DNA of 64,000 nt, from contig NZ_SLUI01000006.1 in the NCBI RefSeq assembly GCF_004339805.1, positions 105,399 to 169,398 of the forward strand. Direction: 5' to 3'. Shown piece by piece: positions 14,477 to 24,348 of the stretch. The translations under genes and the position numbers were made by a program. Every line of letters starts with the position of its first letter. Within the stretch, counting starts at the first letter, position 1. The stretch is from Anaerospora hongkongensis. GTDB taxonomy: Bacteria > Bacillota > Negativicutes > Sporomusales > DSM-15969. The notes beneath the pieces are model-generated. The model made no database searches. It was given only the letters and a program-made list of their open reading frames with translations, and was not told the origin of the DNA.

Positions 14477-17209
14477 ATGGCGGCCAGTAATATTGTACAA
14501 ATCATTATCCAGGCGATGGATTCCGCGTCCAGTGTGTTTAAGACGATTGGCGACAACTCAGGGCGGATGGGCGACAGCGTCAGCGCCGCCATGGATAAGT
14601 CGACCAAAGATATTGCCAAGGCCCAGGCGGCGGTCATCGGTCTTAAGGACAACATGATCAGTTCCATCGGCAGTATCAAAGGCTTGATTGCCAATTTTGG
14701 CATGGTGGGCATTGGCGCGTCCATTGTATCTGCCGCCCAAAGCTGGTCTGATGCGGTATTTAATCTGCGCAGGGTGATCGGCGGTACGGCGGAAGATGCC
14801 AGTAAGCTGTTGGCCATCGGCAAATATGCCGGCGTCTCCATCGACGAGGCTGCCGGCTATTTTGCCAAGCTAGGCAAAGCGGTATCGGCCGCCAAGGACC
14901 AAATGCAAAAGGCCGCTGTCGAGGGCAAACGATCCGACGATATTTTCTCGCGCCTGGGGTTGTCATTTGACCAGATCAACAACAAAAATGTCAGTGAGGT
15001 CTTTACAATGATCGCCGATAAAATGCGGAACATGGCCGACGGAGCCGACAAGGACCGTGTCGCCATGGACCTGTTTGGCGAGACAGGCCTGAAGGTTGCC
15101 GGCATGCTCAGCCTGTCCCGGCAAGAAATCGAGACGATTACGGAAAAGGCCAGAGAGAGCGGCCTTATTGTCAGCAATGAGACGGTAGATGGCTGGCGCA
15201 AGCTGACCCGGGAGATGCGGTCGGTCATCGGTATCGGTACAACGCTTGCCGTCCAAATTGGCAATTCATTGCTGCCGGTGCTGCAGGATAAGGTGAGTAC
15301 CTTAAAGGCCATAAGCGACCGCTATCGTGTCTTATCGCCCGAAATGCAAAGAGCTATTGGCCTTACCATAATCGCTACCGGCGAATTTAGCGCTTATCTC
15401 ATTGGGGCGAAAGGCATCGCCGCGTTTGCTCCCGCCTTCGGCGCGTCCCTATTGGGGCCATGGGGTGTTGCCATAGCCGCCATCGGTCTGGCGATCAAGG
15501 GCGCCATGGATTACTTTAGCCTGCAAAATAAGGTGGCGAGCTATAACCCGAAAGCAGTTGTTAAAAAGATTAACGGGCAGTATTACAAGGAAGTCGAATC
15601 GGAAACGCCTCCCAATCTGTTAGGTATGACCTTTAAGGGCACCCGCCTGCAGCCGCTTTCAGACGCCGAACTCGAAGAACAGAAAAAATACGAGCTTGAT
15701 CCAGCCCAGTATAATGCGCAGAAGCTCCTTGACGATCTGAACAAGCTGAAGGAGCAGCCGACCGTTTTGGCGCCTCCCTACATCGACACCAGCGCTGCCG
15801 CCCAGGCTGCTGAAGTGGCCGCCGAAAAACTCGAACGGGCCAACGCGCAGGCCCAGCAGCTTATGACCGACCTGGAGCGCCGCATCATGGAGAACAGCGG
15901 CACTGCCCATGAGTCCGGTATGGCCAAGATTACGGCAGAAGTCACCCGCATGCAAAATCAGGCTGCGCAGATTGCCAGTGCCGGTGGCGATACTTCGGGC
16001 CTGGCGGAAAAAATTACTCTCTACCAAGAGAAGGCCGCCGGCAAGGTTCGTGAGGTATGGCAGCAGGCGTGGACGGATATTAAGAATCAAACCGCTCTGA
16101 TTGGTGCTCAGCTTATCAATGATAAACAGGCTCAGGCCGATATCGAGTACCAGATTGAACTGGACAAAATCGCCAGGGAAAAAGAAGCGCGCCTCAAGGC
16201 TATCGCGGTGGATGACAATGACCAGGAAGCCAAGACGGAAGTAGAGGCGTGGGCGAAGGGGCAGCAGAACCTCGCGCTTCAGAAGCGCGACACAGCCAAA
16301 ACGGACGCGAAGTTGAAAGAATATCAAGACGCTCTGACTTATAACTCCCTCTTGATCAATCTGGAAGGCAAGACCCGACAGCAGGCTGACGCCTTACGGC
16401 AAGAGGATTTAGCCGCTGAAATCGCCTATCTGCAGCAAAAGCTGCAGGAAACAACCTTGAATACCGAACAGCGACTGGCTCTTCAAAAGAGCCTGAACGA
16501 TGCCATGAACCAGCAATATGAGCTGGATGCCATGAACTACGACACGGCGTTCTCCGCTGCTTTTCGCAATATCGAAAACCGGCAGACTAATTATGCCCAA
16601 ACCATAGAACAAACCTGGGACCAAGTCTATGCGAGCGCTCAGGACAATCTGAACAAGATGGCCTTTGAAGGAGAGAGCGCTACCAAAGCGTTGGAAAATT
16701 TCTTTAAAGATATGGTTGAGAGCATTGAAAAGATGTTTCTGAAAATGTGGTCAGATAAATATATCATGGGGCCGCTGCAGCAGTTATTTGGGCAGATATT
16801 GGGAGTGCCCACGGCAGGTACGCCTTCGGCTTCTGCAGGAGGTTCATCTAAACAGTTAAGCTCTATCCCTAGCAAGGCAGAGGTCGACCCGATCCAGACG
16901 TTCGCAGCCGGGGGCTATAATCCCGGCGGCTGGTCTATTGTCGGAGAGGAAGGCCCCGAGCTGGCCTACTTCGGCAACCCTGCCCATATTTACACCGCCA
17001 GCCAAACCCAGGCCCTCTTAACGCCAAGCGCCGGATCTGCCGCTCCCAAAGTTAACGTCACAGTCATCAATAAAACCGGCCAGCAAGTGCAGGTTTCTCA
17101 GCAGGCGTCCTTTGATCCGGCAACACAATCGATGCTGGTCCAGATGGTGATCGACGGCGTGCAGAACAACGTGGCCGGTTCGCGGGACTTCTTTTTTGGG
17201 AGGGGTTAA
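14477..17209 (+). CDS. Tape measure protein
   Basis: A 910-aa protein whose length sets tail length; at about 1.5 angstrom per residue it predicts a tail near 135 nm. The N-terminal third has helical repeats of the tape-measure type (M-D-S-A-S-S-V-F-K-T-I-G) and hydrophobic segments around residues 285-335. The middle is long coiled coil with runs of E, K, Q and A. The C-terminus has the lambda gpH-like F-A-A-G-G-Y-N-P-G-G-W-S-I-V-G-E-E-G-P-E motif. ATG 14477 follows AAAGGGGCGG and is one base after the long-form chaperone stop. Confidence 0.93.
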   Translation: MAASNIVQIIIQAMDSASSVFKTIGDNSGRMGDSVSAAMDKSTKDIAKAQAAVIGLKDNMISSIGSIKGLIANFGMVGIGASIVSAAQSWSDAVFNLRRVIGGTAEDASKLLAIGKYAGVSIDEAAGYFAKLGKAVSAAKDQMQKAAVEGKRSDDIFSRLGLSFDQINNKNVSEVFTMIADKMRNMADGADKDRVAMDLFGETGLKVAGMLSLSRQEIETITEKARESGLIVSNETVDGWRKLTREMRSVIGIGTTLAVQIGNSLLPVLQDKVSTLKAISDRYRVLSPEMQRAIGLTIIATGEFSAYLIGAKGIAAFAPAFGASLLGPWGVAIAAIGLAIKGAMDYFSLQNKVASYNPKAVVKKINGQYYKEVESETPPNLLGMTFKGTRLQPLSDAELEEQKKYELDPAQYNAQKLLDDLNKLKEQPTVLAPPYIDTSAAAQAAEVAAEKLERANAQAQQLMTDLERRIMENSGTAHESGMAKITAEVTRMQNQAAQIASAGGDTSGLAEKITLYQEKAAGKVREVWQQAWTDIKNQTALIGAQLINDKQAQADIEYQIELDKIAREKEARLKAIAVDDNDQEAKTEVEAWAKGQQNLALQKRDTAKTDAKLKEYQDALTYNSLLINLEGKTRQQADALRQEDLAAEIAYLQQKLQETTLNTEQRLALQKSLNDAMNQQYELDAMNYDTAFSAAFRNIENRQTNYAQTIEQTWDQVYASAQDNLNKMAFEGESATKALENFFKDMVESIEKMFLKMWSDKYIMGPLQQLFGQILGVPTAGTPSASAGGSSKQLSSIPSKAEVDPIQTFAAGGYNPGGWSIVGEEGPELAYFGNPAHIYTASQTQALLTPSAGSAAPKVNVTVINKTGQQVQVSQQASFDPATQSMLVQMVIDGVQNNVAGSRDFFFGRG

Positions 17210-17548
17210 ATGAGCTATCCAATGTTTCCTGCTATTCAGCCGCCGGCCTTTCCAGCGGACGATTTATTTCCTGATAACAAAATATCTTCTCCGACGGACG
17301 GCGGCTATACAGTCAGCCGTCCTCGCTATACCCGGACGCAAATGGGTGGCGCCTATACCTGGCCAGCCATGCCGCATGCGGATTACCAGCAATTTAAGGC
17401 TTTCGTCCAGGCCAATTACGCCCATATCTTTGTTTGGACCGACCCGATTACCAGCCGGCAGGTGAACATGCAGTTTACTGCTGTGCCCAAGGCCAGCATG
17501 GTATCACCGGGCTTTTGGCACGTGGAAATCGCGATCATGGAGGCGTGA
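17210..17548 (+). CDS. Tail tip protein, gpM-like
   Basis: A 112-aa protein located between tape measure and gpL, the lambda M position. It contains Y-T-R-T-Q-M-G-G-A-Y-T-W-P, F-V-W-T-D-P-I-T-S-R-Q-V-N-M-Q-F and a closing W-H-V-E-I-A-I-M-E-A strand, consistent with the distal-tail beta barrels of this group. The assignment relies on size, order and strand pattern. Confidence 0.65.
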   Translation: MSYPMFPAIQPPAFPADDLFPDNKISSPTDGGYTVSRPRYTRTQMGGAYTWPAMPHADYQQFKAFVQANYAHIFVWTDPITSRQVNMQFTAVPKASMVSPGFWHVEIAIMEA

Positions 17549-17552
17549 GACT

Positions 17553-18176
17553 ATGCCGTTAGCGTTTTCGAGCGCCGGACTAATTGAAAAAAACAAGCTC
17601 GCGAGTGACCTACCGTGGATCGTGCTGGTAGAGCTTCAGTTGCCGAACGGCGAGAGCGCTCATCTGGCGAAGAACAACGAGACGGTAACCTGGAACGGTG
17701 TTTCCTGGGAACCCATTCCCATGCTGCTGTCAGATAACACCCAGGACATGAAGGCCATGTCGACCATTACTATTCAAGTATCTAATGTTTCTGGTGCCGT
17801 CCAAGCCTACCTAGAGGAATACAATGGCTTGACTGATTGCACCGTCATCATTCGACTAGTCCATGCGGCGCATCTCAATGCTTCGGTGCCGGAGATCGAA
17901 GAACAGTTTACGATTCAAAAAACGGCCTATGATGAAGAGTGGGTTACCTTTACCCTCGGCTCGGATTTCTGGTTGTTTTTCCGGGCACTTGCTGACCGCT
18001 ATTTGCCGGATTTTTGCTGCTGGAAGTATGGTAGCATCAAATGCGGCGTGCCAGCGGTGACACTGGCTAGGTATCCGGCCTGCCACCATACGCTGGCCGA
18101 CTGCAAGCAGCGTGGCAACTCCCTTCGGTTTGGTGGCTGTCCGGGAATGGGGGGATTTTATGCATCGAATATCTGA
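17553..18176 (+). CDS. Tail tip protein, gpL-like, with cysteine cluster
   Basis: A 207-aa protein with an N-terminal barrel (L-P-W-I-V-L-V-E-L-Q-L-P-N-G) and a C-terminal cysteine region: C-C-W-K-Y-G-S-I-K-C-G-V-P, then Y-P-A-C-H-H-T-L-A-D-C-K-Q-R-G-N and R-F-G-G-C-P. Lambda gpL carries an iron-sulfur cluster held by a comparable C-terminal cysteine set, so the same is expected here. It precedes the NlpC/P60 gene and overlaps it by 17 bp. Confidence 0.8.
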   Translation: MPLAFSSAGLIEKNKLASDLPWIVLVELQLPNGESAHLAKNNETVTWNGVSWEPIPMLLSDNTQDMKAMSTITIQVSNVSGAVQAYLEEYNGLTDCTVIIRLVHAAHLNASVPEIEEQFTIQKTAYDEEWVTFTLGSDFWLFFRALADRYLPDFCCWKYGSIKCGVPAVTLARYPACHHTLADCKQRGNSLRFGGCPGMGGFYASNI

Positions 18177-18540
18177 CCTGGTGGGAAAACCCTTCCGCGA
18201 CGATGCCATGGGACCGGACTCTTACTGCTGCTGGGGACTGGCCGTCGAGGTGTTTCGCCGGTTCGGAATCTTGTTGCCGGATTATCGCGCCGCTTGCGCT
18301 TCGGTCGCCGGCGGGGTTACCTCAAATCGTGAACAGTGGGTGCGGTGTGCCGGAGAGATTTCAGTGCCTGCACTGATGGTGTTTACCACTGCCGGAATCT
18401 GCGATCACGTTGGCGTTTACCTTGGTGGCGGGAGATTCATTCACGCTCACGAGGCGGGCGGCGTGACTATTGTCCCAATCAATCACATCTTTTGGAAGAA
18501 GCGGATTGAAGGCTATTACCTACCGGGGTGGTTGTCATGA
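18160..18540 (+). CDS. NlpC/P60-type tail peptidase (gpK-like)
   Basis: A 126-aa cysteine peptidase. The catalytic Cys lies in D-S-Y-C-C-W-G-L (residues 20-27), and the His in C-D-H-V-G-V-Y-L-G-G-G near residue 88. A second F-I-H-A-H-E-A-G-G-V strand completes the papain-like core. Tail-tip NlpC/P60 enzymes help the tail cross peptidoglycan or assist tip assembly. ATG 18160 follows a GGGGGG stretch; the longer in-frame start at 18112 would cover 65 bp of gpL. The stop overlaps the next ATG as ATGA. Confidence 0.85.
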   Translation: MHRISDLVGKPFRDDAMGPDSYCCWGLAVEVFRRFGILLPDYRAACASVAGGVTSNREQWVRCAGEISVPALMVFTTAGICDHVGVYLGGGRFIHAHEAGGVTIVPINHIFWKKRIEGYYLPGWLS

Positions 18541-21500
18541 AGCTAATTTTTGTCCGCAATCCCATTGCGCCGGATAAGAGGGATATATGGCATATAAATA
18601 CCAAGGCAACGATCGCCGAGCATATTATGCCCATCCTCCGGGAGTGGCCGAACACGGACTTTACTGTCAGTGTGAACGGACATTTGTTGGAAAAAGAAGA
18701 ATGGAGCACTCTGGTTCCAGGCGATGAGGATAACGTAGTAGTGCACCCCATGCTGGACAAGGGGTTGTCAAATTTTTTTCGGGCGATTGTCAGCGTAGCC
18801 CTTATGAGTTATGTCGGCGGCGTGTTCGGGAAGTTGGGTGGCAATTCTTTCTGGAAATCGGTCTTCACTGCCGTTGGCCAATACGTCGGCGGCCGTATCG
18901 CCAATGCTATTCTGCCGCCGCCGAAACAGGAAGAGCAGCAGCAATCCAGCACCTACGGCTGGGGCGGCCCGCGCCCTACCGACAGGCCGGGCACGCCGGT
19001 GGCCAAAACCTATGGCACGGTGCGGGTGGCCCCGGTTCTTCTGGCCCGGCATGTCACGTCGGACGGGAGTAATCAGTATTTAAACCTCTTATATTCCGGC
19101 GGCGAAGGCCCGGTCGATTCCATTGACAACATTTTTATCGACGGTAATCCCATCGGCAATTATTTGCATGTTACTTACGACATCCGTCTGGGAACGAACG
19201 ACCAGCCTCCCATTGCCAATTTCAATGATACCATTACCGATTATCAGCTTGGCTACGAGCTGAACACCGAGGGAGACTGGGCCACCGAGCAGACAGTTGG
19301 GACCGCTGTGCAGGGGCTGCAGATTACCGTACAGTTTCCGTACGGTCTGGCCCGCGTCAAGGATGATGGCGGCCTGGGAACGGCCTCGGTAACAGTGGCG
19401 GCTCAGTATCGGCGGGCGGGATACGGTGCTTGGCAAGAGTGGCCGCTAGAGAGTGGCGGCACCACAAGCGACTCCAAAAATACATCAATCTGGACAACCT
19501 ACCGGCTGGACAACCTACCGCCGGGACAGTACGTGGTGCGGGTGCGTTGCGCCAGGAAGTCCGGCACATCAACGCGAGATCTTACACGGGTGTTTTGGAC
19601 CATGCTGTCGACCATCCTTTATGACGACTTTGCCTATCCGAACCGCGTTCTGGTGGGCATTAGAGCCTTGGCCACCAATCAACTTAGCAATTCCGATCCT
19701 GTTGTAACCTGGGAACAGACACGCTTGACCGTTTACGTCTGGAATCCCGACACCAGCCAGTATGAGCAACGGCGTGCTTCTAACCCGTTCTGGGCCAGTT
19801 ACGACCTTATCCATCAGTGCAAGTATCTCATGAACATAAATAACGGCCAGTATGAGTACTGCGTCGACGGTAACCCGACCAGCCGGATTGACTACAGCGC
19901 CTTTGCCGCTGCAGCGGCCTATGCCGATCAGCAGTGGGTGGACGGCGATTACCGTTTCAGTCTCAATATTTATTTATCGGAAAACTTAAGCTTCTGGGAT
20001 GCCCTGGCGCGGTTTTCCATCGTGGGCCGGGGTGTAATTATCCCCAAGGGCACTCTGTATTCCTGCATTTGCGACCGGCCAAGCGAGCCGGTTCAACTGT
20101 TCACGGTCGGCAACATCACAGCGAAGTCCTTCAAGGGCGAGTTCCAAAGTACCAAAGACCGAGCCACCAGTGTGGAAGTCACTTTCTATAACAAAGACAA
20201 AGACTATTCCTCCGACCAGGCCATTTATTACGGCCCGAACTATGAATCGACTGCCCTGGCGGCCAATCCGGTGCAAACCACCTACTACGGCATTACCGAT
20301 TACAAGCACGCCTATACCGAGGCTGCCTATCTGTCACGATGCAATCAGTATTTAATCCGCACAGAGCATTGGGATGCCGATATCGACGCCATGGCCTGCG
20401 TGCTGGGCGATGTGATCGACTTGCAGCACGATATTCCCAAGTGGGGCGATGCGGGCGGCCGGATTGTCAGCGCCACTGAAACCACCGTTACATTGGATAA
20501 AGAGGTTACGCTGCTGGCGGGCAGGTCTTACGCCATCAAAATCCGGCTATACACCGACCAGATTATCCAGGTTCCCGTAAAGGGCTACGCCCAGAACATC
20601 ATCACAAATACCTTGACGGTAACGACGCCGTTTCCGGTCATGCCTGAGAAATATGACATTTACGCATTTGGCAGCTCCAATGTTGTCACGAAGCCATTTA
20701 AAATCGTAAACATTGCCAAGAGTGGCGATCAGAAGGTGAAGATCACCGGCATCGAGTACATTGCGGCGGTGTATGAGGAAACCATTGATGCTCCGATCTT
20801 GCAGTATAGCGGTTATGAGCGCTCGCTGGTGGAAGTCAGCGTGGTAAGCGTCAATCAGGAAACCTATCTGCAGCCGGACGGAGGCATGGTTTCCGTGATT
20901 CATGTTTCCTGGCCTGTTCCCAGTGGCTATGTACAGGGATATTCCGTCTGGTATAGCGAAGGCGTTGGCGGTAACTGGTTGCTGTGGGAATCCGGCATCC
21001 GTTCGGCCGGCACCACCATTACGGGAGTGAAGGCGCTAACCACCTATGTGGTAAAGGTTTCGACAACCAATGACATCGGTATGGTTTCACCCGGAATTGT
21101 GTCCGAGTCTCTGTATATTAGCGGCAAAACTACGCCTCCAGCAAACGTGGCTGGCTTTGCCTACCGGGAAGTAACCGGCGGCTTTTTGCTTTCGTGGCGA
21201 GCTAATACTGAAATGGATCTGGATGGCTATAACATATACCAGGGCATGAACGGTGCCGCTATGGCCGCCAGCGTTTTGATTGCCGAGCGGATTATGAGTA
21301 CTAGCCTGTTTGTGCCGATTGGTCAGGCGGGAATAGTTGCCTTTCATATCGTGGCTATCGACACTAGTGGCAATGCGTCGGTCGCTCCGGCCACCGTCCT
21401 GGCCTCGTTTGCCGTGCCGCCCGATGTTACCGGCTTTGACGTTGTGCGGATTGGAGACCATTTGGATTTTCGCTGGCAGGCTATTGCCGGGACCGGAACG

Positions 21501-22970
21501 ACATACACCTATGAAATCCGGCGGGGAGCCAACTGGAATGTGGGGCAGCGTATCGGCAAAACAACCAGCCCCTATTACAACTGTTTGTTTCCAACACCGG
21601 GAGACCATAATTTTTGGCTCAAAGCCGTCGACGGATACGGCAACTACAGCATCAATGCCGTGAATGCCCGTGTGATCATTATGGATGCTGGCAACCGGAA
21701 CGCTATCGTCACCATAGACCAGGTAGCTAACGGCTGGACCGGAGCGATGTTTAACGTCTACGTGAGGGACGGCGGCTTGCAACTTGCCGACGGCGCGGTT
21801 CGAGGCCAACACATTGTTGAAGTCAACCTCCCCAAGTCATTTACGGCACGCAATACCATCCTGGCCGACATGATTGGTGTGGAGCATACCGGCATCACTT
21901 GGGAAAGCGCTCATTTCACCTGGGATAATGTAGAGGCCCAAACGCCCTGGGAACCGGACGGGGATATCACTGGCATTACACTTGAACACCGGATTTCGCT
22001 ATTTAAGGGCATACCGGCAACTATTATCGAGTCCATTCCGTTGGACGGTGCCGTAAACGGCGACCGGGGCACACTGGCGCGACAAGCCGCAAACGTAACT
22101 TTTGATAGCGGCCCGTTTCGGCAGGGAGCTGTGATTCAGGACACCACGCAGATCTCCTGGGATATTCACATTCCTTCTTTATATAATGTAGTCTTTTACG
22201 TGAGCCTGGCTGAACCGATAGTGGATAACTCGGTGTACCTAACGCTGGTGGGGCCGGAAGGTCACCTGATGGCGGGCTATGATGTCAGGAAAGATGTGTT
22301 TTACCTGGAGGACCAGTTCGGCCATCGAAATGAAGTGGCCGTGGACTATATGGATATGGACTGGCTGACAGTGGGCATTGTGCAAACCGAAACGACAAGA
22401 AAACTGTATGTGTATTCATTCAGCGCGAATGCGGCGGGAAGCTCCGAGGAGCTTATGGGCCTATGGGAAACTTCACGGCCGCTTTTTTATATCCAAAATG
22501 CAATTAACAATCAGGAGGTCCTCATGGAAGTTAAGAATGTACAAGTAACAGGCAGCTTGACCCTCACTCTTCGCAAAGCGGATGGAGCGGTGGAGGTGTG
22601 CCGCAAGGATAACATTATCGTGAGCAGCGGCTTTGACGCCATCTGCGACAGCTTGGGCAAGACCAGCGGTCGGCCGTCCGCGTTTGGCTATATCGCCCTG
22701 GGAACGGGCGCGACCGCCCCTGCAATCGGCCAAACGGCGCTGGTTAGCGAAATTGCCCGCCAGGCCGCTACATACGCACATGTGGCCGGGACGCAGGTTA
22801 TGACGTTCAGTTCTACCTTTGGACCCGGCGCCGCCACTGGTGCGATCACGGAGGCTGGTGTTTTTAATGCGTCCAGTGCGGGAACCATGCTGGACCGAGT
22901 GCTCTTTAATGTGATTAACAAGGGCGAGAATGACACCTTGACTGCGCAATTCCAGTTTACATTGAGCTAG
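18537..22970 (+). CDS. Tail tip host-specificity protein: gpI-gpJ fusion with C-terminal add-on domain
   Basis: A 1477-aa central tip protein. Residues 1-75 look like the beta-grasp domain of gpI (V-N-G-H-L-L-x-x-E-E-W-S-T-L-V-P-G-D-E-D), then a hydrophobic stretch (80-135) as in gpI. Residue 140 onward is the gpJ body, with G-x-x-Y-L-N-L-L-Y-S-G-G-E-G-P-V-D-S-I and K-T-Y-G-T-V-R-V-A-P. Fibronectin type III-like modules cover about 760-1050. The last 148 residues are a separate domain (T-G-S-L-T-L-T-L-R-K-A-D-G) with their own internal ribosome-binding site. Lambda keeps I and J as separate genes, so this is a fusion. Confidence 0.88.
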   Translation: MKLIFVRNPIAPDKRDIWHINTKATIAEHIMPILREWPNTDFTVSVNGHLLEKEEWSTLVPGDEDNVVVHPMLDKGLSNFFRAIVSVALMSYVGGVFGKLGGNSFWKSVFTAVGQYVGGRIANAILPPPKQEEQQQSSTYGWGGPRPTDRPGTPVAKTYGTVRVAPVLLARHVTSDGSNQYLNLLYSGGEGPVDSIDNIFIDGNPIGNYLHVTYDIRLGTNDQPPIANFNDTITDYQLGYELNTEGDWATEQTVGTAVQGLQITVQFPYGLARVKDDGGLGTASVTVAAQYRRAGYGAWQEWPLESGGTTSDSKNTSIWTTYRLDNLPPGQYVVRVRCARKSGTSTRDLTRVFWTMLSTILYDDFAYPNRVLVGIRALATNQLSNSDPVVTWEQTRLTVYVWNPDTSQYEQRRASNPFWASYDLIHQCKYLMNINNGQYEYCVDGNPTSRIDYSAFAAAAAYADQQWVDGDYRFSLNIYLSENLSFWDALARFSIVGRGVIIPKGTLYSCICDRPSEPVQLFTVGNITAKSFKGEFQSTKDRATSVEVTFYNKDKDYSSDQAIYYGPNYESTALAANPVQTTYYGITDYKHAYTEAAYLSRCNQYLIRTEHWDADIDAMACVLGDVIDLQHDIPKWGDAGGRIVSATETTVTLDKEVTLLAGRSYAIKIRLYTDQIIQVPVKGYAQNIITNTLTVTTPFPVMPEKYDIYAFGSSNVVTKPFKIVNIAKSGDQKVKITGIEYIAAVYEETIDAPILQYSGYERSLVEVSVVSVNQETYLQPDGGMVSVIHVSWPVPSGYVQGYSVWYSEGVGGNWLLWESGIRSAGTTITGVKALTTYVVKVSTTNDIGMVSPGIVSESLYISGKTTPPANVAGFAYREVTGGFLLSWRANTEMDLDGYNIYQGMNGAAMAASVLIAERIMSTSLFVPIGQAGIVAFHIVAIDTSGNASVAPATVLASFAVPPDVTGFDVVRIGDHLDFRWQAIAGTGTTYTYEIRRGANWNVGQRIGKTTSPYYNCLFPTPGDHNFWLKAVDGYGNYSINAVNARVIIMDAGNRNAIVTIDQVANGWTGAMFNVYVRDGGLQLADGAVRGQHIVEVNLPKSFTARNTILADMIGVEHTGITWESAHFTWDNVEAQTPWEPDGDITGITLEHRISLFKGIPATIIESIPLDGAVNGDRGTLARQAANVTFDSGPFRQGAVIQDTTQISWDIHIPSLYNVVFYVSLAEPIVDNSVYLTLVGPEGHLMAGYDVRKDVFYLEDQFGHRNEVAVDYMDMDWLTVGIVQTETTRKLYVYSFSANAAGSSEELMGLWETSRPLFYIQNAINNQEVLMEVKNVQVTGSLTLTLRKADGAVEVCRKDNIIVSSGFDAICDSLGKTSGRPSAFGYIALGTGATAPAIGQTALVSEIARQAATYAHVAGTQVMTFSSTFGPGAATGAITEAGVFNASSAGTMLDRVLFNVINKGENDTLTAQFQFTLS
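22513..22526 (+). promoter_or_regulatory. Internal ribosome-binding site and in-frame ATG near the end of the gpJ-like gene
   Basis: A perfect AGGAGG (22513-22518) lies 5 bp before an in-frame ATG (22524). Initiation here would give a free 148-aa product equal to the C-terminal add-on domain. Confidence 0.5.
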
Positions 22971-22993
22971 TTCGAGACAGGGAGGAAGAGCAA

Positions 22994-24337
22994 ATGGCAT
23001 ACGTCACAACGATTGACATATCTTCCTTACCGGGCAGCGCCTATTCCTGGGATACGGCCCGATTTACCTGGGACGCTCCTGACGGCGGAAAAACATGGGA
23101 TGAGGCCAAACCCATGGTATATACCCTGCGCGTGGGCGAAGGCTGGGCAACCGGGAAAGCTTGGCAACAGCAGTATCAGTTAATGTCGCGGGAAGGCTGG
23201 CAGATGGCGGAGGCTTGGTCGCAAGCGCTTGCCCGCTTCATACTGGAAGCCTGGCAGGTAAGCGAACAGTGGAGTGATGTCTGGCTGGCGCAGGTAAAGC
23301 TTGCGGAAAGCTGGGGAGTGGCTGAGATACTGGAAAAAGCCGCATTCATATCCCAAGCGGAAGGCTGGGCTATGACAGATACCTTAGCGCAAAGCTCCAT
23401 CAAAATGTGCCTGGAAAGCTGGACGTTAGCAGAAGTGCTGACGAAAATAGCCGTGAAGCTAGAGCAAGAAGGGTGGATGACCGGGGAAGTTACCGCCCGG
23501 CTGGCAACAATAGACAGCCGGGAATTCTGGCAAACGGCGGACAGACCGCCCGTATGGAATATGCTTCGGACTATAACTGAGGATTGGAATACGGATGAAG
23601 AGGATCAGGAAACTGTTGATTTTCACTACCTGGTGTTTGAGAGTGCTCTTCTTAGCGAGGGCCTAGCCAGTGCTGTAACCAAGCCCTTCACTGAGACATT
23701 AGCCGTTTCTGAGGTCTGGGTGATGGAAACCATAAAGAAGGTATGGGAGGTCTGGCAAACCCAAGACTCCGCAGCAACCCAAAGCTCCTTCGAGCGGGTG
23801 CTAGCGGAGTCTTTTGCTATGGCGGATGCCCACAGTAAAGACCAGATAACGGCATTTTTTGAGGCCATTCAGGCGGTCGAAACCTACCTGCGGAGCGCTA
23901 ATGCTGTCGTGAGTGACCTTGCCTTTAGCACGGGTGATTTGTCGCTGGACGAGTTTTTAAAGCTGAACTCGCCCGTAGGGTATTCGCCGTTCACGACCTT
24001 TGTCCCTGGCGAGCTGGAGTATCGGAAAGCGCTGATTGCCCTTGTTCTTAAAGGGCCACTGACCACCGGCAGACCACGAGTTACTGACTGGCGGCTGACG
24101 GTGGATGTGCCGGATCAGACAGATAGCGGAACCTGTACCATTCCGGCGGCGAATACCTTTATCCCGTTTCAGCGCCGGTTTTATGCGCCGCCACAGGTTC
24201 TGGTCCAGCTTCGGGGCGGCGGTGGTGGGACGCCTGATGTCACGCACATTACGGAGGTCGGCTTTTACGTTCAGATCAATGATATGAGCGGCGGTCTTAT
24301 TGCCGGTGACATTATTTGGTCTGCCGACGGATACTAA
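22994..24337 (+). CDS. Tail protein with tandem 18-residue E-x-W repeats and lectin-like C-terminus
   Basis: A 447-aa protein. From about residue 49 to 294 it consists of some thirteen repeats, mostly exactly 18 residues, starting E-G-W, E-A-W, E-S-W or a variant, with a second acidic residue four positions later (for example E-S-W-G-V-A-E). The N-terminus repeats the W-x-x-A-x-F-T-W-D motif seen in the gpJ-like protein. The C-terminal 110 residues (F-I-P-F-Q-R-R-F-Y-A-P-P-Q-V-L-V-Q-L) resemble H-type lectin-like receptor-binding folds. It is probably a side fibre or tip adhesin. The repeats look like a fibrous shaft, which is an inference. Confidence 0.7.
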   Translation: MAYVTTIDISSLPGSAYSWDTARFTWDAPDGGKTWDEAKPMVYTLRVGEGWATGKAWQQQYQLMSREGWQMAEAWSQALARFILEAWQVSEQWSDVWLAQVKLAESWGVAEILEKAAFISQAEGWAMTDTLAQSSIKMCLESWTLAEVLTKIAVKLEQEGWMTGEVTARLATIDSREFWQTADRPPVWNMLRTITEDWNTDEEDQETVDFHYLVFESALLSEGLASAVTKPFTETLAVSEVWVMETIKKVWEVWQTQDSAATQSSFERVLAESFAMADAHSKDQITAFFEAIQAVETYLRSANAVVSDLAFSTGDLSLDEFLKLNSPVGYSPFTTFVPGELEYRKALIALVLKGPLTTGRPRVTDWRLTVDVPDQTDSGTCTIPAANTFIPFQRRFYAPPQVLVQLRGGGGGTPDVTHITEVGFYVQINDMSGGLIAGDIIWSADGY

Positions 24338-24348
24338 GGAGGGCTAGC

